A DNA stretch of 64,000 nucleotides from ASV31 sp965229765. GTDB taxonomy: Bacteria; Pseudomonadota; Alphaproteobacteria; Rhodobacterales; Rhodobacteraceae. The notes beneath the pieces are model-generated. The model made no database searches. It had not been told where the DNA came from and saw nothing but the letters and a program-made list of their open reading frames with translations. The DNA lies in NCBI GenBank assembly GCA_965229765.1, contig CBDDJT010000004.1, positions 744,001 through 808,000 on the forward strand, written 5' to 3'. Positions 25,117-32,291 of the stretch are shown in pieces (position 1 is the first letter of the stretch; each line of letters starts with the position of its first letter). Made by a program: the position numbers and the translations under genes.

Positions 25117-26114
25117 CCCTCGACGTGCCCAATCTCAAAGAGTTCGACCAGCGCCTTCGCGACGAGGCGAACGCGCCCCTAGAAGAGATCGAACTGACCG
25201 AACCCACCAAGAAAACCCAGATCATCGCGATCTATGGCAAGGGCGGTATCGGCAAATCGTTCACGCTGGCCAACCTCAGCCACATGATGGCCGAGCAGGG
25301 CAAGCGCGTGCTGCTGATCGGCTGCGATCCCAAGTCCGACACCACCAGCCTGCTGTTCGGTGGCAAGGCCTGTCCCACGATCATCGAGACGTCCACCGCC
25401 AAGAAGCTGGCGGGCGAAGAGGTAAAGATCGGCGACGTCTGCTTCAAGCGCAACGGCGTCTTCGCAATGGAACTGGGCGGCCCCGAGGTCGGGCGCGGCT
25501 GTGGCGGGCGCGGCATCATCCACGGCTTCGAGCTCTTGGAAAAGCTGGGCTTCCACGACTGGGACTTCGACTATGTCCTGCTGGATTTCCTGGGCGACGT
25601 GGTCTGCGGCGGCTTTGGCCTGCCCATCGCCCGCGACATGGCGCAGAAGGTGATCGTCGTCGGCTCGAACGACCTGCAATCGCTTTACGTGGCCAACAAC
25701 GTCTGTTCCGCGGTGCAGTATTTCCGCAAGATGGGCGGCAATGTCGGCGTCGCCGGCATGGTCATCAACAAGGATGACGGCACCGGGCAGGCGCAGGCCT
25801 TTGCCAAGCGCGTGGACATCCCGGTTCTGGCCGCGATTCCCGCCGACGACGACCTGCGCCGCAAGTCGGCCTCTTACGAGATCGTCGGCACGAACGAGAC
25901 CCAGTGGGGCGCGCTGTTCGCGGAACTTGCAGAGAACGTCGCAGGTGCACCGCCGGTTCACCCCGCGCCGCTGACACAGGATCAGCTGATCGGGTTGTTC
26001 GACGGCAAGGACACTGGCGAGGGCTTTGTTCTTGTACCGGCTACCGATGCGGACATGCGCGGCAAGTATGCCAAGCCGCAGAAGAGCCTTGAAGTGATCT
26101 ACGACGAGGTCTGA
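25113..26114 (+). CDS. bchX: Chlorophyllide a reductase iron protein subunit BchX
   Basis: A 333-residue nitrogenase-iron-protein-like ATPase that feeds electrons to BchYZ for reduction of ring B. The P-loop is YGKGGIGKSFT (41-51). The [4Fe-4S] ligands are expected at the cysteines of GRGCGGRG (about 128-135) and DVVCGGFGLP (about 163-172). The start overlaps the bchC stop (ATGA). BchY follows after 3 bp. Confidence 0.96.
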   Translation: MTLDVPNLKEFDQRLRDEANAPLEEIELTEPTKKTQIIAIYGKGGIGKSFTLANLSHMMAEQGKRVLLIGCDPKSDTTSLLFGGKACPTIIETSTAKKLAGEEVKIGDVCFKRNGVFAMELGGPEVGRGCGGRGIIHGFELLEKLGFHDWDFDYVLLDFLGDVVCGGFGLPIARDMAQKVIVVGSNDLQSLYVANNVCSAVQYFRKMGGNVGVAGMVINKDDGTGQAQAFAKRVDIPVLAAIPADDDLRRKSASYEIVGTNETQWGALFAELAENVAGAPPVHPAPLTQDQLIGLFDGKDTGEGFVLVPATDADMRGKYAKPQKSLEVIYDEV

Positions 26115-26117
26115 GGC

Positions 26118-27686
26118 ATGGCACGCGAGATTACATACGACGATGCCGCCAAGGCCGAGGTGATCGAGGGCACCGGGCGCGAGGCCGCGCCCGAGGCCGC
26201 GATGCCCGTCGATGGCATGGGCTGTCACGCCGGCGCGGACGAGATGGAGAAGGCCGCGCGCATGGCCGGCAAGTCCGAGATTCTCGACCAGTATGCCAAG
26301 GACTATCCGCAAGGCCCGCATGACAAGCCGCAATCCATGTGCCCGGCTTTCGGGTCGCTGCGTGTCGGGCTGCGGATGCGACGGGTGGCGACGGTCCTGT
26401 CGGGCAGCGCCTGCTGTGTCTACGGGCTGACCTTCGTCAGCCATTTCTACGGCGCGCGGCGGTCGGTGGGCTATGTGCCCTTCAACTCTGAATCGCTGGT
26501 GACCGGCAAGCTGTTCGAGGACATCCGCGACGCGGCGCACGAACTGGCCGATCCCGACCGCTATGATGCGGTTGTGGTGACGAACCTGTGCGTGCCCACG
26601 GCGTCGGGCGTGCCGCTACGGCTTTTGCCGAATGAAATCAACGGTGTGCGGATCATCGGCATCGACGTGCCGGGCTTCGGCATTCCCACCCACGCCGAGG
26701 CCAAGGACGTGCTGGCCGGCGCGATGCTGAACTATGCCCGCAAAGAGGTTGAGGCCGGTCCGGTGCAGGCGCCCGAGGGCGGCCGCGCAGATCGCCCGAC
26801 CGTTACCCTGCTGGGCGAAATGTTCCCCGCCGACCCGATCATCATCGGCCGGATGCTGGATCCGCTGGGTCTGGCCGTCGGGCCCGTGGTGCCCTGCCGC
26901 GAGTGGCGAGAGCTTTATTCCGCGCTGGACTGCGGTGCGGTGGCGGCGATTCACCCGTTCTATTCCGCCGCGATGCGCGAGTTCACGGCCGCAGGGCGGC
27001 CCATCGTCGGCTCGGCCCCTGTTGGGCATGACGGCACCGCCGCCTGGCTGGCGGGGATCGGCGACGCGTTCGGGCTGCCCGCCGACAAGATCGCGGCGGC
27101 GCAGAACATGTTCCTGCCGGCGATCAAGGGTGCGCTGGCTTCGATGCCCATCAATGGCACCATTACCTTGTCGGGCTATGAAGGCAGCGAGCTTCTGGTG
27201 GCGCGGCTTCTGATCGAAAGCGGCGCGAACGTGCCATATGTTGGCACCGCCTGCCAGAAGACCGAACAGTCGAAGGCCGACCGCGAGTGGCTGGAAGCGC
27301 GCGGCGTGAAGGTCAAGTTCCGGGCCAGCCTGGAAGACGACTGCGCCGCGATGGAGGCGATCAAGCCCGACCTGGCCATCGGCACCACACCCGTGGTGCA
27401 GAAGGCCAAGGAACTTGCGATTCCAGGGCTCTACTTCACCAATCTGATTTCGGCGCGCCCCCTGATGGGGCCGGCGGGCGCCGGGTCCCTGGCGCAGGTC
27501 GTCAATGCCGCCATCGCCAACAAGGAGCGGATGGACGGGATGAAGGCGTTCTTCGAGGGCGTCGGCAGCGGCGACACCGCGGGCGTCTGGGAAGGCGATC
27601 CGAACCTGCGGCCGGACTTCCGCGCGCAGCACCAGAAGAAGCTGGACAAGGCCGCCCGTGCCGCCAAGGCGCAGGAGATGATCTGA
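26118..27686 (+). CDS. bchY: Chlorophyllide a reductase subunit BchY
   Basis: A 522-residue NifD/NifK-like subunit of the catalytic (BchYZ)2 complex. Characteristic features are the cysteine-containing segments QSMCPAFGSLR (about 73-83), LSGSACCVYGLTF (about 94-106) and TNLCVPTASGVP. It is followed by a 106-bp gap, unusually long for this operon, that holds an 11-bp tandem repeat. Confidence 0.95.
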   Translation: MAREITYDDAAKAEVIEGTGREAAPEAAMPVDGMGCHAGADEMEKAARMAGKSEILDQYAKDYPQGPHDKPQSMCPAFGSLRVGLRMRRVATVLSGSACCVYGLTFVSHFYGARRSVGYVPFNSESLVTGKLFEDIRDAAHELADPDRYDAVVVTNLCVPTASGVPLRLLPNEINGVRIIGIDVPGFGIPTHAEAKDVLAGAMLNYARKEVEAGPVQAPEGGRADRPTVTLLGEMFPADPIIIGRMLDPLGLAVGPVVPCREWRELYSALDCGAVAAIHPFYSAAMREFTAAGRPIVGSAPVGHDGTAAWLAGIGDAFGLPADKIAAAQNMFLPAIKGALASMPINGTITLSGYEGSELLVARLLIESGANVPYVGTACQKTEQSKADREWLEARGVKVKFRASLEDDCAAMEAIKPDLAIGTTPVVQKAKELAIPGLYFTNLISARPLMGPAGAGSLAQVVNAAIANKERMDGMKAFFEGVGSGDTAGVWEGDPNLRPDFRAQHQKKLDKAARAAKAQEMI

Positions 27687-27720
27687 TGCGCGCGTCCCTG
27701 TTTCCAAACCGGAAATCGCA

Positions 27721-27776
27721 TGTCGGCATCGCGTCGGCACAATGTCGGCAAGACGTCGGCGCACGTGTCGGCATCC
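27721..27776 (+). repeat. Five-copy GTCGGCA repeat with 11-bp period between bchY and bchZ
   Basis: GTCGGCA or GTCGGCG occurs at 27722, 27733, 27744, 27755 and 27767, giving periods of 11, 11, 11 and 12 bp with degenerate ATCGC, CAAT, AGAC spacers. The same unit recurs between soeA and soeB, also in the sense orientation of its operon. No function is known to me. Confidence 0.8.
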
Positions 27777-27792
27777 GTGCGGAGGTCTGCCC

Positions 27793-29262
27793 ATGCTAGT
27801 GCAGGATCACGACCGCGCTGGCGGCTACTGGGGCGCCGTCTATGCCTTTACCGCGGTGAAGGGTTTGCAGGTGGTCATCGACGGCCCCGTCGGGTGCGAG
27901 AACCTGCCGGTCACCTCGGTGCTGCATTACACCGACGCCCTGCCGCCGCACGAACTGCCCATCGTCACCACCGGGCTGGGCGAGGAAGAGCTGGGCCGCG
28001 ACGGCACCGAGGGCGCGATGAAGCGCGCGTGGAGCACGCTTGACCCCGCGCTGCCTGCCGTCGTCGTCACCGGGTCCATCGCCGAGATGATCGGCGGCGG
28101 CGTGACGCCGCAAGGCACCAACATCCAGCGGTTCCTGCCGCGCACTATCGACGAGGATCAGTGGGAAGCCGCCGACCGGGCGATGACCTGGATCTTCACC
28201 GAATTCGGGATGACCAAGGGCCGGATGCCCCCGGAGAAGGCGCGCGAAGAGGGCGCAAGGCCCCGGGTCAACATCCTTGGCCCGATGTACGGCGTGTTCA
28301 ACATGCCCAGCGACCTGGCCGAGATCCGCCGCCTGGTCGAGGGGATCGGCGCAGAGATCAACATGGTAATGCCCCTTGGCAGCCACCTGGCCGAGATGCG
28401 CAACCTTGTGAACGCCGATGTCAACGTGGTGATGTACCGAGAGTTCGGGCGCGGGCTGGCCGAGGTTCTGGGCAAACCGTACCTTCAGGCGCCGATCGGC
28501 ATCGATTCCACCACGAAGTTCCTGCGCAAGCTGGGCGAGTTGACGGGTCTTGACCCAGAGCCGTTCATCGAGCGCGAGAAGCATTCGACGATCAAGCCGG
28601 TTTGGGACCTGTGGCGGTCCGTGACGCAGGATTTCTTTGCCACCGCCAGTTTTGCCATCGTCGCGAACGAGACCTATGCCCGCGGCGTCCGCCATTACCT
28701 TGAAAGCGACCTTGGCCTGCCCTGCGCATTCGCCGTGGCGCGCCAGCCGGGCAAGAAGACGAACAACGAAGAGGTGCGCGCGCTGACCCGCCAGCACCGT
28801 CCGCTGATCGTGATGGGTTCGATCAACGAGCGGATGTATCTTGCCGAACTTGCCGCGGGCCACGGGCCGCAGCCGTCGTTCATTCCCGCCAGCTTTCCGG
28901 GCGCCGCCATCCGGCGCGCCACGGGCACGCCTTTCATGGGCTACGCCGGCGCGACCTACATGCTGCAAGAGGTGTGCAACGGGCTGTTCGATGCCCTGTT
29001 CCATATCCTGCCGCTGGGCAGCCAGATGGACAGCGCGGCGGCGACACCGACCACGCTGCGCCGCGATTTCCCCTGGGACGAGGACGCCCAGACAGAGCTT
29101 GACCGGATCGTGGCCGAACACCCGATCCTGACCCGAATTTCCGCGGCGAAAACGCTGCGGGACGCCGCGGAACGCGCGGCACTTGCACAGGGCGCCGAAC
29201 GCGTCGTGCGCGAAACAGTGGAGGCGCTTCGTGGCGCCGACATCAACATTGGAGGTACCTGA
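27793..29262 (+). CDS. bchZ: Chlorophyllide a reductase subunit BchZ
   Basis: A 489-residue NifK-like subunit of chlorophyllide reductase. The family N-terminus MLVQDHDRAGGYWGAVYAF fixes the start at 27793, behind GGAGGT at 27781. Cys-containing VVIDGPVGCENLPVTSVLHY (about 28-47) supplies cluster ligands with BchY. It ends one base before pufQ. The puf promoter is expected to lie within or near its 3' end, by analogy with Rhodobacter. Confidence 0.95.
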   Translation: MLVQDHDRAGGYWGAVYAFTAVKGLQVVIDGPVGCENLPVTSVLHYTDALPPHELPIVTTGLGEEELGRDGTEGAMKRAWSTLDPALPAVVVTGSIAEMIGGGVTPQGTNIQRFLPRTIDEDQWEAADRAMTWIFTEFGMTKGRMPPEKAREEGARPRVNILGPMYGVFNMPSDLAEIRRLVEGIGAEINMVMPLGSHLAEMRNLVNADVNVVMYREFGRGLAEVLGKPYLQAPIGIDSTTKFLRKLGELTGLDPEPFIEREKHSTIKPVWDLWRSVTQDFFATASFAIVANETYARGVRHYLESDLGLPCAFAVARQPGKKTNNEEVRALTRQHRPLIVMGSINERMYLAELAAGHGPQPSFIPASFPGAAIRRATGTPFMGYAGATYMLQEVCNGLFDALFHILPLGSQMDSAAATPTTLRRDFPWDEDAQTELDRIVAEHPILTRISAAKTLRDAAERAALAQGAERVVRETVEALRGADINIGGT

Positions 29263-29263
29263 G

Positions 29264-29491
29264 ATGGCCGACTTTACCAGTGACGTGCCCGTCCAGCAGA
29301 GCGTGGCGCACCGCCCGCCGCGGACAGAGTTCTGCGTCTATTTCGGTATCATCTTTCTTGCGACGCTGCCGCTGGCCACGCTGACCTGGGCACTGGCCGC
29401 GATCAAGCAGGGCAGCCTGGCCGGCAAGGGCCCGATCGCCCGGGCCTGGAGCCAGGCGCGGATCATCACGCCCATGATCTTTTCCGCCTAG
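29264..29491 (+). CDS. pufQ: Bacteriochlorophyll biosynthesis regulatory protein PufQ
   Basis: A 75-residue single-span membrane protein. A charged N-terminus (HRPPRTEFCVYFG) is followed by a hydrophobic helix (IIFLATLPLATLTWALAA) and a basic tail. PufQ is needed for normal bacteriochlorophyll levels and puf complex formation in Rhodobacter. GGAGG at 29251 serves its start, which comes one base after the bchZ stop. Confidence 0.88.
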   Translation: MADFTSDVPVQQSVAHRPPRTEFCVYFGIIFLATLPLATLTWALAAIKQGSLAGKGPIARAWSQARIITPMIFSA

Positions 29492-29539
29492 GCGTACCGT
29501 TCTTTACCGCCTGAAAGGGCGGGCCCGAGTTTCGCCTCT

Positions 29540-29607
29540 CCCCCCCGGGGGGGTGAAAACCCGAGGGGCATGACGCCCTTAGGGGACCCGGCCGCGGGGG
29601 ACGCGGC
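29540..29607 (+). other. Structured pufQ-pufB intergenic region
   Basis: The 141-bp gap 29492-29632 contains a perfect C7G7 palindrome (29540-29553), a GGGT-GAAA-ACCC mini-hairpin (29551-29562) and a GCCGCG/CGCGGC hairpin with a GGGGA loop (29591-29607). There is no T-run, so these look like mRNA-processing or stability structures setting the 5' end of a pufBA transcript rather than terminators. Confidence 0.5.
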
Positions 29608-29632
29608 GTCAGTCTGTGATCCGGAGGATTCT

Positions 29633-29782
29633 ATGGCTGATAGAACCGACCTGTCTTTCACGGGTCTTACCGACGAGCAGGCGCAGGAACTGCACGCGGT
29701 GTATATGAGCGGGCTTTGGCTTTTCGTAGCCGTCGCCGTTGTCGCTCATATCGCCACGTACATCTGGCGCCCGTGGTTCTGA
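29633..29782 (+). CDS. pufB: Light-harvesting 1 beta polypeptide PufB
   Basis: A 49-residue antenna subunit. The N-terminal domain DLSFTGLTDEQAQELHAVYM leads into one transmembrane helix (LWLFVAVAVVAHIATYIW). The His of AHIATYIWRPWF is the bacteriochlorophyll ligand. The start follows CCGGAGGAT. It pairs with PufA, 13 bp downstream, in the LH1 ring. Confidence 0.97.
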   Translation: MADRTDLSFTGLTDEQAQELHAVYMSGLWLFVAVAVVAHIATYIWRPWF

Positions 29783-29795
29783 GGGAGATTGAAGC

Positions 29796-29954
29796 ATGAG
29801 CAAGTTCTACAAGATCTGGCTGATCTTCGATCCGCGTCGCGTCTTCGTGGCGCAGGGGGTCTTCCTCTTCCTTCTGGCGGCGATGATCCATCTCGTCGTC
29901 CTCAGCAACGGCATCAACTGGTTTGCCACTGCTGCGGGTAACGCCGGGATGTGA
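29796..29954 (+). CDS. pufA: Light-harvesting 1 alpha polypeptide PufA
   Basis: A 52-residue antenna subunit: MSKFYKIWLIFDPRRVF, one transmembrane helix (VFLFLLAAMIHLVVLS) with the bacteriochlorophyll-ligating His of AAMIHL, and NGINWFATAAGNAGM. The start follows AGGGAGATTGAAGC. It forms the LH1 ring with PufB around the reaction centre and is followed by a strong hairpin. Confidence 0.97.
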   Translation: MSKFYKIWLIFDPRRVFVAQGVFLFLLAAMIHLVVLSNGINWFATAAGNAGM

Positions 29955-29999
29955 TGTCCGGGGCTCAGGCCCTGGCGGCATCCGCCGACCACAACGATC

Positions 30000-30029
30000 G
30001 TCGCGGGCGGGATACGTCCCGCCCGCGAC
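30000..30029 (+). other. pufA-pufL intercistronic stem-loop
   Basis: A perfect 13-bp GC-rich stem (GTCGCGGGCGGGA with its complement) closes a TACG loop in the 139-bp gap between pufA and pufL, with no T-run. In Rhodobacter a hairpin at this place protects the pufBA segment from 3' decay, giving LH1 in excess over reaction centre. Confidence 0.85.
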
Positions 30030-30093
30030 AAGACACGACACGGGAACGACGGCTCTGCCCTGACGACAGAGGCCGCCAAAAGCGGAGAGAAGT

Positions 30094-30924
30094 ATGGCGC
30101 TGCTCAGCTTCGAACGAAAATACCGCGTGCCCGGAGGCACGCTTGTCGGCGGAGACCTGTTCGACTTCTGGGTCGGGCCCTTCTACGTCGGGTTCTTTGG
30201 GGTGACGACGATCTTTTTCGCCGCCCTTGGCACATTGCTGATCTTCTACGGGGCCGCGCTTCAGGGCGAGTGGAACCCGTGGCTGATCTCGATCCCCGCG
30301 CCCAACATCGAATACGGGCTGGGGGCCGCGCCGCTGGCCGAAGGCGGATTGTGGCAGATCATCACGATCTGTGCGATCGGGGCTTTCAGCAGCTGGGCGC
30401 TGCGCGAGGTGGAAATCTGCCGCAAGCTGGGCATCGGATACCACGTGCCGGTGGCGTTCAGCTTTGCGATCCTCGCCTACGTGACGCTGGTGGTGATCCG
30501 TCCCATCCTGATGGGCGCGTGGGGCTACGGTTTCCCATACGGGATCTGGTCGCACCTCGATTGGGTGTCAAACACGGGCTACACCTATGGAAACTTCCAC
30601 TACAACCCCGCCCACATGATCGCGGTGTCGTTCTTCTTCACCACCTGTCTGGCGCTGGCGCTGCACGGCGGTCTGATCCTTTCGGCGGTCAACCCGGAGA
30701 AGGGCGAGGAGATCCGCAGCCCCGACCACGAGGACACGTTCTTCCGCGATTTCGTCGGCTACTCGGTCGGCACGCTGGGCATCCACCGCGTGGGCCTGCT
30801 TCTGGCGCTGAATGCCGGCTTCTGGAGCGCGGTTTGCATCGTGATCTCGGGCACCGTCTGGTTCGACGCCTGGGTTGTCTGGTGGGACTGGTGGCTGGAA
30901 CTGCCCTGGTGGGCGGACCTGTAG
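30094..30924 (+). CDS. pufL: Photosynthetic reaction centre L subunit
   Basis: A 276-residue membrane protein with five transmembrane helices that binds the primary-donor and accessory bacteriochlorophylls with PufM. Typical sequences are MALLSFERKYRVPGGTLVGG, VVIRPILMGAWGYGFPYGIW, SHLDWVSNTGYTYGNFHYNP and HEDTFFRDFVGYSVGTLGIH, which includes quinone/iron-site residues. The start follows GCGGAGAGAAGT. It is 14 bp upstream of pufM. Confidence 0.98.
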   Translation: MALLSFERKYRVPGGTLVGGDLFDFWVGPFYVGFFGVTTIFFAALGTLLIFYGAALQGEWNPWLISIPAPNIEYGLGAAPLAEGGLWQIITICAIGAFSSWALREVEICRKLGIGYHVPVAFSFAILAYVTLVVIRPILMGAWGYGFPYGIWSHLDWVSNTGYTYGNFHYNPAHMIAVSFFFTTCLALALHGGLILSAVNPEKGEEIRSPDHEDTFFRDFVGYSVGTLGIHRVGLLLALNAGFWSAVCIVISGTVWFDAWVVWWDWWLELPWWADL

Positions 30925-30938
30925 GAGAGGTATGAGCA

Positions 30939-31865
30939 ATGGCTGAATATCAGAATATCTTTACCCAGGTTCAGGTTCAGGGCGCGCCCGAGATGGGTCT
31001 GGTCGAGGACGCGGACCTTGCGGATCGCACGAAGTCCGCCAGCTTTTCCACGCTGATGGGCTGGCTGGGCAACGCCCAGCTTGGGCCCGTCTACCTTGGG
31101 CCATGGGGCGTGCTGTCGCTGATGACGGGCGGCACATGGTTCGTGATGGTGGGCCTGTGGTTCTGGAACGAGGTGGGCTATAATCCCGCGATCTTCATGC
31201 GAGAGTTGTTCTACCTGTCGCTGGAGCCGCCTGCGCCGGAATACGGCCTTGGCTTTCCCCCGATGGCAGAGGGCGGTTACTATCTGATCGCCAGTTTCTT
31301 CCTGCTGATCGGGGTGCTGAGCTGGTGGGTGCGGGCCTATACGCTGGCCGCGCAGATGAAGATGGGCAAGCACGTGGCCTGGGCCTTTGCGTCCGCGATC
31401 TGGCTGTTCCTTGTGCTGGGCCTGATCCGGCCGGTGCTGATGGGAAGCTGGTCCGAGGCTGTGCCCTACGGCATCTTCACCCATCTTGACTGGACGAACC
31501 TGTTCTCGCTGACCTACGGCAACCTGTTCTACAATCCGTTCCACGCCCTTTCGATCGCATTCCTGTATGGCTCGGCCCTGCTGTTCGCCATGCATGGCGC
31601 GACGATCCTGTCGGTAACCCGGCTGGGCGGCGACCGCGAGATAGAGCAGATCATCGACCGTGGCTCGGCCTCGGAGCGTGCGGCGCTGTTCTGGCGCTGG
31701 ACCATGGGCTTCAACGCCACGATGGAAGGCATTCATCGCTGGGCGTGGTGGTTCGCGGTTCTGTGCACGCTGACGGGCGGCATCGGCATCCTGCTGACGG
31801 GCACCGTTGTCGACAACTGGTACGTCTGGGCGCAAGACCACGGCTACGCGCCGCTGGATTTCTGA
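30939..31865 (+). CDS. pufM: Photosynthetic reaction centre M subunit
   Basis: A 308-residue partner of PufL with five transmembrane helices. Markers include AEYQNIFTQVQVQG, LGPVYLGPWGVLSLMTG, VRAYTLAAQMKMGKHVAWAF, SHLDW-like THLDWTNLFSLTYGNLFYNP and FWRWTMGFNATMEGIHRWAW (iron and quinone ligands). AGGAGAGG precedes the start. A 12-bp gap separates it from pufX. Confidence 0.98.
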   Translation: MAEYQNIFTQVQVQGAPEMGLVEDADLADRTKSASFSTLMGWLGNAQLGPVYLGPWGVLSLMTGGTWFVMVGLWFWNEVGYNPAIFMRELFYLSLEPPAPEYGLGFPPMAEGGYYLIASFFLLIGVLSWWVRAYTLAAQMKMGKHVAWAFASAIWLFLVLGLIRPVLMGSWSEAVPYGIFTHLDWTNLFSLTYGNLFYNPFHALSIAFLYGSALLFAMHGATILSVTRLGGDREIEQIIDRGSASERAALFWRWTMGFNATMEGIHRWAWWFAVLCTLTGGIGILLTGTVVDNWYVWAQDHGYAPLDF

Positions 31866-31877
31866 GGAGACCGACCG

Positions 31878-32120
31878 ATGTCTGACAAGGAATGGTACCT
31901 GGAACACGACCGCAAGCCGTCGCTTTATGGTTGGGTGTTCCAGCAGATGGCGATGGGGGCGGTCTATGCGGGCGTCTTCCTGGTGGCGATCATGGGGGTC
32001 ATCCTGATCCTCTATGCCCTTGGCCAGCTGCTGCCCGAGGATTCCAAGTTCGCGCCGCCACCGATGCCCCAGATAGAGGGCAGCCTGGTGGCGCCGGACG
32101 ACACGATCCGCCGGATCTGA
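31878..32120 (+). CDS. pufX: PufX-type intrinsic membrane protein
   Basis: An 80-residue protein with a polar N-terminus (MSDKEWYLEHDRKPSLYGW), one glycine/alanine-bearing transmembrane helix (AMGAVYAGVFLVAIMGVILI) and a short proline-rich tail (FAPPPMPQIEGSLVAPDD) ending in TIRRI. Position directly after pufM, size and topology match PufX, which opens the LH1 ring for quinone exchange and dimerises the core complex in Rhodobacter. PufX sequences diverge strongly, so the call relies on context plus layout. No pufC is present. Confidence 0.82.
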   Translation: MSDKEWYLEHDRKPSLYGWVFQQMAMGAVYAGVFLVAIMGVILILYALGQLLPEDSKFAPPPMPQIEGSLVAPDDTIRRI

Positions 32121-32190
32121 GCTTGCCGGGGGCGGCACGCATCGCCCCCGCGCTCGACACGCATTCGGGCCTTATCCCGGGCCCGGATGT

Positions 32191-32208
32191 CGGGGTCTCC
32201 ACACCCCG
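32191..32208 (+). other. Stem-loop in the puf trailer
   Basis: CGGGGT and ACCCCG form a 6-bp stem with a CTCCAC loop between pufX and the terminator. It is probably a 3' stability element of the puf mRNA. Confidence 0.4.
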
Positions 32209-32237
32209 GTTCCCTTCCTGTTGGCTACAGGAAACTC

Positions 32238-32276
32238 GCGCCGCAGAGGGGTCTCCCTTTGCGGCGCCTTTTTTCT
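32238..32276 (+). terminator. Rho-independent terminator of the puf operon
   Basis: GCGCCGCAGAGGG pairs with CCCTTTGCGGCGC (13 bp with one G-T pair) around a GTCT loop, followed by CCTTTTTT. It ends 16 bp before the dxs ATG, so dxs expression may rest on read-through or on a promoter close by. Confidence 0.85.
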
Positions 32277-32291
32277 GAGGAGGACCAAGGC

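Noticed and set aside
27721..27776. CRISPR array
   Set aside because: The unit is only 7 bp with 11-bp period, with no 20-40 bp spacers and no cas genes.
29540..29553. C7G7 palindrome as a Rho-independent terminator
   Set aside because: No loop and no T-run, and it lies inside the puf operon, which must be read through.
32189..32206. PpsR site in the pufX-dxs gap
   Set aside because: TGT and ACA there are spaced by 10, not 12, and belong to a GC hairpin.
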